From positions 9,920,001 through 9,984,000 of the forward strand of contig JAPYXD010000680.1 in assembly GCA_030998225.1 (NCBI GenBank): DNA of 64,000 nucleotides, written 5' to 3'. This DNA comes from Diplolepis rosae (lineage: Eukaryota > Arthropoda > Insecta > Hymenoptera > Diplolepididae). Below the pieces are notes generated by a model that was given only the letters and a program-made list of their open reading frames with translations, was not told the origin of the DNA and made no database searches. Each line of letters opens with the position of its first letter. Position 1 is the first letter of the stretch. The translations under genes were made by a program, and so were the position numbers. Below, piece by piece: positions 55,333 to 64,000 of the stretch.

Positions 55333-56972
55333 AAGGGACGACTTTTTATCCAAGCCGCGATAGAAAAGAACCTCTAGTTTTTCTGTCTATAGCGGGAAAC
55401 CGAACACATTCAGAAAAATATTTACTCAAACCAACAAAAGAATTTGCTTATTATACTTTTGACCAAATTTTCTGTCCATTCAACCCATGAATTTGTTTCA
55501 TGAAACCAGATGTGGCTCGGTTGGATGCAACTTGGTCAAATCAAACAAATCTTGGTTCATTTATAAAAATGGTTTCATTAAGGCAAGTAAAATTTTGGCC
55601 ATATGTAGAAAGAACAGGTGTTACATTCACCCGGATTCTGGGTAGAATCTGAATTTCAGCATAGATCTCAATTGATTTAACACCGCATTTTAATGTAGAA
55701 TCTATATTCTACACCAAACTTCGGATGAATCTGATTGCTGTTTTTTTTTCTATCATACATTCAGAATGGTACTCGAAAATGATGTCCAATGAACCATTTA
55801 ACAATGCAAAGAATTGAGGAAACTGGGTCATTGACCGACTGTGAATTGAAACCTTCTGTCGTTAGTAATTGTACCCCAGAGTCATCTTCATCGCCAAGTT
55901 TGAATTCGGGAACGATGATAGTTATGGATCACACAGGGCCATGTCGGCCAAGTGGAATGCCGCCATAGATCATGGCACCCCTCCTCCAGGAAAGACACCC
56001 CCTGGTCGGTCAGTGATAATGTACATGCAAGCATCTCACCAGTAACCCTGGAAGCAGTGGGTATACTGTTACGTAATACACTGCCGCCATATTACCTTCT
56101 ACTAGGTAGGGTATCAACCCCCCACTAGCTAAACAGCTGACAGCTTGGCTGGCATCATTACATAGAGTAGTTAATATACTGGTTCCTCCTGGTTACACAA
56201 CAACACACTATCTACACCCAAATCGAAGAGGTTTGATCTCATTTTAATTAGCAATTGATTTTGAATATTTGAAAAAAAAATTATTGAAATCAAACAAATC
56301 TGTGCATTTCTATGGGCCCAAAAAACGTTTTCTCAATTAACCCTTTCGTGCATGACTTTTTCTACTATAATCACAAAACAATCATGTTGAACAAATTATA
56401 AAATATAAAAATTTCGAAAAGAGAGGTTAAACGTTTTTTGAAAATCTTTAAACAACCCATTTTGCATGAAAAGCACCCCTGCAGAATAAAATATCTATTT
56501 GCTATGATGAACCTCTAGAACTTACAAGAAAACTCACCAAAATTTAAGAAAAATAATTAAGAATGTATAAACGTAGTAAAATGTAGCCACAAAAACTACT
56601 TTATTTTGGAAAAAACAAACACTAAATCGCCATCTTGAATTTTTAAAACTGAATAAATTTTTTTTTTTTAACTCGAAGAATATTTAGTATACTGAAAAGT
56701 AAAGATTTTTTGGATTTAGCAGAACCATTTTTATTCGGAAAATCACTGGTTGAATCGAAAAAGTATATTTTTGATCATACGAATAATTTCAACAAAAATT
56801 TGTCCTATACTAATTAGCCATTTTCTTGAACCAAACACTTTTTGTGCAATGTGAACAAATTTTTCATTTGAATTATTTAAGAAAATGGAGATGAACGGAC
56901 GATGTTTTTAAAATGAAGAGAAGTTTTCTCTGAGTGTTGGACAATTATATACTCAGTTTTAAGATCTTGATA
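55333..56972. other. no recognised gene; repeat fragments
   Basis: 55420-55620 is an ACCAA/TTGGT-rich block like that at 21690. 55820-56240 is GC-richer without motifs. TTAACCCTTTCGTGCA at 56338 resembles a piggyBac-type end but no partner end was found. The remainder is AT-rich. Confidence 0.4.
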
Positions 56973-57206
56973 TTAAGGTCGTGGATCAACGAGATCACTT
57001 GACGTCGGTAATTGTAATTACAGCATGTAAGGTTATTCAAAAAGTTGTAGCTAAAGTGGATTTTTAGTACCAGACAGACTTTATTGGTCCTTTTGTTCAC
57101 GTATCTCTAGTACTGAAAATTCATTTAAGCTATTAATTTTTGAATAACCTTACATACTGTAATCGCAATTATCGACGTCACGTGATCTGGCTGATCAATG
57201 GCCTTC
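56973..57206. mobile_element. CACGTG-family MITE (copy 4)
   Basis: TTAAGGTCGTGGATCAAC and GACGTCGGTAATTGTAATTA at left; TTATCGACGTCACGTGATC and GATCAATGGCCTT at right. The left CACGTG has decayed to CACTTG. Arms about 75 bases. Confidence 0.8.
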
Positions 57207-60200
57207 AGCTATACTAACTAAAAAAAGTGAAGCAAGATATTATTATATATATCTTATAAATATTACAGATAAATATCTAGATATCATAGCCGAACATATA
57301 AAATGCTTGTCACATAGTCAAATGTCTATATATTAATCCTGGACATCATGATCACATATTCCTACAAAACACCACAGAACTCAAATTGCTTTGATATAAT
57401 CTTATACGAAAAACACTCCGAAAGTTCCTCAAATTTATATAAAAAAAAAATTTTACAAGCAAACAAACTGCTTTATTATTTTATAAAATAACCGCCTTTG
57501 CATTTTACATGGAGAAAGATGGATATTCATCTATGTAACAGGCATCCTATGTATTCAGGATCAATATCTAGTTATTGAGATGTAATATCTGGTCGAATAC
57601 TGAGAGAATTTTCTTCATTTGGAATATAAAGGAAGGTATCTAATTTTTAATTTTTTTTCAATAAAGAAGCATTTTTTGAAAAAATTTTGCTGGTGAAAAT
57701 ATGTTTTATTGCTTCATGACCAGTTTTAGGTACAAACGAACTATAATCATTTTTTTGAATCACTGTGAGAACGAACAACTTTTGTTGGTCTTGATTCATT
57801 TTCTCACAACTGATTCATTTTTTTCTCGGGCTTGTATCCATTTATTCATAATTCGTTACCACTTAAGATGCTGTGAATGAAATTTGATCAATATGATTCA
57901 AATAGTTTCAAAGTTTCTTTCCACCATTTGACACGAGCCTTTCTTTGACCATTCGATAAATTGTGAGGGATCCAATGCGCACACAATTATTTCATAGAAA
58001 TAATCATGCACAATCGAATAAATTTCGTTCGTTAATTGTTTCACGCACAGCATCGATGTTACCTGGAACAGCAGCAATTGATGGTCGGCTTTCATGAAAT
58101 CCATAACTGAGACAAGTGCGTCCAAATTGGAATTCATTGAACAAGCCATAGATGGTTTATCACCAAAAATGTTTTCTTGTTAAATCCATTTTGTTTTACA
58201 CACTTGATAAGTTTAAAATGACGTCTGAAACAAACAAATTAATATTTTTACGTTCAAATTTTTGCTGTCGCCTATAGAAACATCCATGTTTTGCGAAACA
58301 TGTGTAATCTACCTGGCATACTTAAAACATCCCTATTGACAAAATTTTCAAAGTGCCCTTCATACTTTTAAAGCCCATTTGTACTTCTTTATAAATATAC
58401 ATTTAATAAATTTCCACGAAAATGAAATGCCTCACTGCACACTCATTCCATAGCTTCTAATGAGGTTTCAAGAACATGCAAACATTTCAAACCTCCACTA
58501 GTTTCTTTTCAATGTAGAGTAAAGAACCCGAGTCCTGCATTCCTGCATGAACTTTCTGGTTCGTAGTTACATGGGTAATGTTCGCATGAAAAGAAAGTAC
58601 AACTCCATATAACATGGTACGCTCCAATATTTTTAGTCAGAATGATGGATTTCCTAACCGTTTTTAGCGCTGTCAAGAATAAAGAAATACTGCCTTCTTA
58701 CAATCTAAGTTACGCAACAATCCGAAAAGATGTGTACCTAAGAAATGTGACTTTCAATCATCAGATTATAAAATTGCTTAGGAATGAAATTTCCCATAAA
58801 TATAAAAGAAAAAATCTATTGGCACTCTAATTTGTGACGCTTCATGCACACGTGTGTCGTTTTCGTCATGGCTGAGATGGGGTGGAGCTTAAGGTTATGC
58901 CCTAGGTGTAGGTCACTCCCCCCTCTCTCCTTCAAGGGTTAGGGTTGCATGGTGGCTAGCTGGGGCCATAAAAGTCCTTACAATGGTTCCCGGGGTGCAT
59001 GCCAATAAGTAAAGGTATGCAAGCGAGAGGCAGAAGGAATAATTTTATTTTTTTGTTCCCCTGCAGGGAAGCTTTTCATGGCCCGGTGAATTCTTTTGGC
59101 AAAATTAATAGTATTTATATATGAATGGCTCGCAGATGACGAATGGGATGACTCGGGACAAGAATATCTCGACGTCGTATGCAAGGGTGCGTACCACGTA
59201 GATGAGCCTCGAATTTCGAGAGGCTATGTTGAAAAACATCACCTTCTCTTGAGCCCATTTGTCGGGTGTGTAATCGATCGTAAATAAGCGAGCAAGTACT
59301 TTTTAAATTCCATTCAAGGCACGCGTGCATGATCTCGAATATCAAGTTCACATCTACACATCCGAACCCTTCTTTCAAACAATATTGCTCTATTGTATTG
59401 TTACGGTTCAGAAATGCTTCATTTAAATCGAATAAATTTAACTTAGCTCAGCTACATACATTTTGATCCGTTTCATTGACTTTATTTTCAAGGAAATAGG
59501 AACAAATTAATGGAAGATACAAAACACAAAAGAATGAAAGGGTTTCTTCTTTTTCCTAGTAGAGCGCCATCGATTCTAAACGGAGGAGCGAGTGCTTTTG
59601 AAATGGGGCCGCATGTCAGACAGGAAATTTATGCGAAACGAGGTAATCGACTAAGTAATTTAAGCGTTAGGAGAAATTTAAGACTGGTTCATTTTTCATC
59701 GGACCGAAAAATTTGCCGCGTGTCCTACAACGTAGGATAACTCGGCACGGCCCAATTCGACTTATTGTTAGTTGTTATTCTGCCGCAATAGATCTTGATA
59801 AGCAACGAGTGACTGGTCTGCTTTGATCGGCCGCATGTGAATTAAGCAATCATAGTCTGAGTATCCTACGCACCATTCGTCACTCAGTGTCAACTGCAGT
59901 TTTGCCGTGAGCAGCATTGCTAGTTTTCTTTATCGCAATCTCACGTGGTATCTTTTAAAGAATTTACGAAAAAAATCTCAAGATATACGCGTTCGCTCTC
60001 AAATAACGTATCATGTTTCCTCGAATAAGAGGCTTTGAGAAAAATGGTAATCGTCCCACTCTTGTATATTTTGCCACGACTAGAAGCTAGAGAACTTTGA
60101 TTCTGAGAGGTAAGAATCTGACCAGTGAAATCATAAACAACTGTGATTAATTTCAACCTTTAAGTGGGATTCTAAAAGTTTTTTAAAAAAAGTTGTGAAT

Positions 60201-60296
60201 CTTGCTGGCCAGTTTTATTGTGAAAGATTCATGTTAAGCCTGTAAAATCTTTATATCAAAAAAGTTCGAATGTCTGCAGAAACTTTCATGGAGGCT
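57207..60296. other. no complete gene recognised
   Basis: Includes a partial ACACGGAGAAA-family copy at about 57508-57610, a minus-strand 83-codon frame at 57898-58149 (described separately), and a GC-richer unique stretch at 58860-59300 and 59570-59900 with no motif-bearing frame. Confidence 0.4.
57898..58149 (-). CDS. unrecognised open frame, 83 codons
   Basis: Begins ATG at 58149. The product (MACSMNSNLDALVSVMDFM, LLLFQVTSMLCVKQL, YSIVHDYFYEIIVC, DPSQFIEWSKKG) reads like a plausible globular helical segment and lies in otherwise stop-rich DNA. I do not recognise a family. It could be an exon or a decayed gene fragment. Confidence 0.25.
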   Translation of the reverse strand: MACSMNSNLDALVSVMDFMKADHQLLLFQVTSMLCVKQLTNEIYSIVHDYFYEIIVCALDPSQFIEWSKKGSCQMVERNFETI

Positions 60297-60468
60297 TACA
60301 CGGAGAAAAATAGATATTCATGATTAATATTTAGATATTCAGCTGTAATATCTAAGATATTAACATGTGCAAAAATTAATATCTTAAATATTAGAGATGA
60401 ATATCTATATCTTACAGCTGAATATATAACATGGCTGACCCCCAGTTGAATATCCATTTTTCTCCGCC
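60297..60468. mobile_element. ACACGGAGAAA MITE (copy A)
   Basis: TACACGGAGAAAAATAGATA at left and ATCCATTTTTCTCCG at right, with TCAGCTGTAATATCTAAG paired inside. A shortened relative of the 225-base copies that follow. Confidence 0.75.
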
Positions 60469-60574
60469 TTCTTGAAATAACAATGGATTTGGGATGACCA
60501 TCTGCTATTATATTATCAAGCTTTACAATCCAAGATTTTAAGTTTGAACATCTACAATATTTAAAGTTAGTACC

Positions 60575-60800
60575 TACACGGAGAAAAATGGATGTTTAAC
60601 TATGGGACAGCCATCTTATATGTTCATCAATTGTAATACCTAGGTGTTCAACTGTAATATTCAAGATATTAATCTCTGCATATTTTAAAATCTTAGATAT
60701 TACAGCTGAATATCTAGATATTACAACTAAATATATAAGATGGCTCTCTTATAGTTAAACATCTAGATATTAATCCTAGACATCCATTTTTCTCTGTGTA
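60575..60800. mobile_element. ACACGGAGAAA MITE (copy B)
   Basis: Full-length palindrome of about 226 bases: TACACGGAGAAAAATGGATG, GGGACAGCCATCTTATATG, then complements AAGATGGCT and CATCCATTTTTCTCTGTGTA. Non-coding. Confidence 0.9.
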
Positions 60801-60873
60801 AGATTGACATTTTTGTAGCACGCTGGAAAGATTCATTTTAAAAGTTTCTGTAAATTCTAATAAGATCATCTTA

Positions 60874-61098
60874 TACACGGAGAACAATGGATGTTCAAAT
60901 ATGGGACAGCCATCTTATATGTTCAATTGTAGTATCTATAGATGTTTAACTGTAATATCCAAGATATTAATCTCTGCATATTTTAACATCTTAGATATTA
61001 CGGCTGAATATCTAGATATCACAACTAAACATATAAGATGGCTGTCCTATAGTTAAACATCTAGATATTAATTCCATACACCCATTTTTCTCTGTGTA
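60874..61098. mobile_element. ACACGGAGAAA MITE (copy C)
   Basis: Same structure as copy B, only 73 bases further on and in tandem, with a few substitutions (ACAATGG for AAAATGG). Confidence 0.9.
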
Positions 61099-61208
61099 AA
61101 TTGTACGGATCAATATCTAAATATTTAACTTTTTGTCAGTCATGGTTATTTGGAATATCAAATATATTCAACGTTAAGATTTAAATAGTACCACTTGATA
61201 TTGAACGA

Positions 61209-61389
61209 TACACGGAGAAAATGGACATTCAAGATTAATATTTAGATTCTCAACAATGGGATTATCATAGTATATATTTCGTTACAATATTTAAAATATT
61301 AACTTCTTTATATTTTAATAACTTAGATATTACAGTCAAATATATAAGTTGCTTGTCTTATAGAAGAATATTCATTTTTCTTCATGCAA
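61209..61389. mobile_element. ACACGGAGAAA MITE (copy D, diverged)
   Basis: TACACGGAGAAAATGGACAT at left and ATATTCATTTTTCTTCATG at right with reduced internal pairing. Confidence 0.65.
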
Positions 61390-61531
61390 TAAGTGTGCAT
61401 TTGATAATACAGTTTTATGCAAATAAATTATCATAATATACCTAATTAATTTCCAAAATATTGAAAGATAGTTTTTATTATCCTGCACTGAAAAAAATAT
61501 GCTAATGAATTTATATGTATCAGTTTTATCC

Positions 61532-62041
61532 TACACAGAGAAAAATGGATGTTTATAATTACACTGAGAAAACTAGAGTGTCAACCTAAACATTTGGAGG
61601 GTAAAGCAGACTATATTTGAGGTTAAACTATAGGACAGCCTTCTAGATAGTGTGACTTATTACCTGCGAATTGTGAAAATAAGATAGTCAACTTGAATAC
61701 ATTAGAGGGAAAAGTTGATCATCGCAGAGAGAAAAATAGATTATCGAAGAGGGAGAAATAGACTATAATCTACTTCTATGGCTAACCTCAAAACTATTAC
61801 ATTTAAACTTTCACAATTATTATGTTATTATAGCAAGTGAAATAGGTACTCGCCAATTAGTTGACAAAAATAACCCTCGTGACACTTTAACACGTAAAGG
61901 ACGCGAAACCGGCAATGAGGTTAGAGTCCACGCTGGTGATATTGGAGGAAAAATAGGCAAACCCACGTTCAACATCTAGATAATACAATTGAACATATAA
62001 GATGGCTGTCCCATAGTTGAACATCCATTTTTCTCCGTGTA
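61532..62041. mobile_element. ACACGGAGAAA MITE (copy E) with an insertion
   Basis: The left 27 bases (TACACAGAGAAAAATGGATG) and the right part from about 61965 (CAACATCTAGATAAT to CTCCGTGTA) belong to the family. Between them about 400 foreign bases start CACTGAGAAAACTAG; their right edge was not resolved. Confidence 0.7.
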
Positions 62042-62046
62042 GATTC

Positions 62047-62452
62047 ACTGCAAAAATAACTTTATGATTGGGTAGAATCTAATTATGTGAGTTGTTAATT
62101 TTGATATATTAAATTTAATACCATAGTATATTAAATCTACACGGAGAAAAATGGATGTTCAACTATGGGACAGCCATCTTATATGTTCAATTGTATTATC
62201 TAGATGTTCAGCTGTAATATCTAAGATATTAATCTCTGCATATTTTAACATCTTAGATATTACAGCTGAATATCTAGATACTACAACTAAATATATAAGA
62301 TGGCTGTCCCATAGTTAAACATCTAGAGGTTAATTCTAAACATCCACTTTTCTCTGTGTAATATACCAGTGTATTATTTCAGAAATTATATACAAAAATA
62401 TTGAATTTCATATAGAACTGCGTATTAAATATAATAATATATTTAACAGTGT
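62047..62452. mobile_element. CACTGCAAAAA element interrupted by copy F
   Basis: Starts CACTGCAAAAATAAC and ends TTTAACAGTG. The interruption is clear because the uninterrupted relative at 62680 runs straight from ATATTAAATCTA to ATACACCAATGTATT. Confidence 0.7.
62138..62360. mobile_element. ACACGGAGAAA MITE (copy F, nested)
   Basis: Full-length copy, very like B and C, inserted in the CACTGCAAAAA element between ATTAAATC and ATATACC. Confidence 0.9.
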
Positions 62453-62679
62453 TCTTTTCATTTTAGCGCAAGTTCCCACATGATGAAAAATAAATATTCC
62501 ATTATGGTATACATCCATCTTACATGTTGAGTTGTAATGTCTGACTCAGCTGTAATTTCTGAAATATTTATTAATTCAGAAATTAATATTTTAATTATAT
62601 TAATATCTTATATCATTTAAAAACGAATTTGTATGTATATGAATAAAAATAATCTACTATATTATTTACACCCTAGATT

Positions 62680-62864
62680 CACTGAAAAATAACTTTACAA
62701 TTGCTTAAAATCCAAGAATGTGAGTTGTTAATTTTGAAATATCAAATTTAAAACCTCAATATATTAAATCTAATACACCAATGTATTCTTTCACAAATAA
62801 CATACGGAGATATTAAATTTGATATACAAATGTACATGAAATTTCCAAATATTTCTAACATTGC
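62680..62864. mobile_element. CACTGAAAAATAAC element, uninterrupted copy
   Basis: CACTGAAAAATAAC at left, TTCTAACATTG at right, and internal GTGAGTTGTTAATTTTGA shared with 62047 and 8655. About 185 bases. Confidence 0.65.
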
Positions 62865-62985
62865 AGGTGTCAACTTTTAATATCCTGGGTTGACATGTAT
62901 ATATTTTGCGGCCTTATACCTACATCTAGATATTAGATATAATATATATATATTTACAGTAATATTTTTTTTTTAACGGCCATAT

Positions 62986-63183
62986 AAGGAAAGCATAAAT
63001 GGGACTGAGAGAAACATGAGCAGGCATAAGAGTGTCTCTATCGAGCGATCGTCTGTTGTCTGACGCATACATGCACACGCGAGTTTTTGCGTATGTGTGT
63101 GCACGCATGTGCGTTTGACAGAGACACTTTTATGCATCTCCGTGTTTCTCTCAGCTGCACTTTATGCTTTCCCTATGACCGCT
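62986..63183. mobile_element. inverted-repeat element with GAAAGCATAAA arms
   Basis: The left arm (GGAAAGCATAAA, CTGAGAGAAACA, AAGAGTGTCTCT) pairs with the right arm (AGAGACACTTTTATG, GTTTCTCTCAG, TTTATGCTTTCC). Arms of about 65 bases flank a GT/CA-rich loop. It has no similarity to neighbouring families. Confidence 0.8.
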
Positions 63184-63483
63184 ACGAAAGAGACCTTATT
63201 TCATGTATATATATATATTTATAATACATGTTTTTACAATATATAAAAAGTAAAATTTAGGTTTTATAATAATTCTTCAAATTCTGCATGGAGAAAAGTG
63301 GATATTCAGGATCATTATCAAGATATTCAACAATGTCAAGCTTGCATATTCGTTTGTAATATCTAAATATTTAGCTGTTATATCTAAAAATTGACATTAA
63401 TCTATTTCAATATTTTATATAGTGAAACTGAATATTCATATATTTCATCTCAATATCTAGATACTAGATATTTCAACTGAATC

Positions 63484-63996
63484 TACACTGTTAGAAATTT
63501 CTGCCGTAATTGCCAGACATTTGTATCTGAAATTTGTATTGAACATTTGTATCTGAAAATTCTGAAACTTGTAAGAGGGATATAATTTTACTTTTTGCGT
63601 AACTAAAGTTTTAAGAAGTTACTTGCAACTAATAATTTTTTTACAGCTTTCTAATTTTATGATATATTTTATAAAAATTGTGTTACAATTTAGTAGTTTT
63701 AGGATACATTTTATCAAAATTCAGTTGAGTTCCACAACCATCTTATATGTTCAGCTGTAATATCCAAGATATTTCTCTCGGCATATTTTAACATCTTAGA
63801 TATTACAGCTGAATATCTAGATATTACAACTAACCATATAAGATGGCTGTCCCATAGTTAATCATATAAATATTAAATCTAATCATCCATTTTTCTCTGT
63901 GTATTTTTACTCAAAAACATCATAAATATCGTCAAATTTTACTTTTCTTTTGTAACATAACAATTTTGCAATTTTCCGAACATTTCTAACAGTGTA
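63484..63996. mobile_element. CACTGTTAG element containing MITE copy H
   Basis: TACACTGTTAGAAATTTCTG at left and CATTTCTAACAGTGTA at right, as at 17900. The 3' part of an ACACGGAGAAA MITE (63737-63903, ending TTTTTCTCTGTGTA) sits inside. A degraded relative of the MITE lies just upstream at about 63288-63480. Confidence 0.7.
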
Positions 63997-64000
63997 TATA

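Noticed and set aside
56338..56362. piggyBac element starting TTAACCCTTTCGTGCA
   Set aside because: No matching inverted end was found downstream or upstream within the window.

Overview
The window looks like AT-rich nuclear DNA from an arthropod, most likely an insect. The grounds are an intact BEL/Pao retrotransposon, a mariner relic, Penelope-type hammerhead motifs, TTAA-bounded foldback elements and short intron-bearing exons. It cannot be placed to species from sequence alone. No conserved single-copy host gene, rRNA or functional tRNA was recognised. Nearly everything that can be explained is transposable-element DNA, often nested.

Layout. 0-10 kb: a foldback MITE, a mariner copy (internally deleted and itself interrupted), another MITE, and a 186-bp tandem satellite (8787-10060). 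10-23 kb: an unrecognised open frame, several palindromic MITEs (CACGTG-containing family, TTAA foldbacks, a hAT-like one, a piggyBac-like one nested in a CACTGTTAG element). 23.7-25.5 kb: a large inverted repeat enclosing one apparent terminal exon with a polyA signal. 27.5-29 kb: a long AGGCCTC-ended element. 29.2-36.1 kb: a complete, young BEL/Pao element with near-identical LTRs, a 5-bp target duplication, a tRNA-Tyr-type primer site, gag and pol; gag and pol share a frame and are separated by one TGA. 36-44 kb: direct repeats and nested MITEs. 44.3-48.0 kb: two outward-facing inverted pairs carrying hammerhead-like cores of the Penelope kind, the second an almost perfect 1.27-kb palindrome. 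48.4 kb: a short open frame of unknown origin. 51.9 kb: second copy of a TTAA foldback. 53.6-55.3 kb: a DNA-transposon-like unit with dense subterminal CAGTGA repeats that contains an intron-bearing SAM-like gene instead of a recognisable transposase. 57-64 kb: MITE cluster dominated by one ACACGGAGAAA palindromic family with nested insertions.

How the parts relate. The BEL element is the only one that looks capable of coding for its own movement. The rest are non-autonomous or broken and depend on enzymes not in this window. The observations most worth following are the two inverted-repeat elements that enclose host-like exons (23.7 and 53.6 kb), the hammerhead-bearing outward pairs (44-48 kb), and the single in-frame stop separating gag from pol. 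Coordinates of repeat edges were placed by eye and may be off by a few bases.
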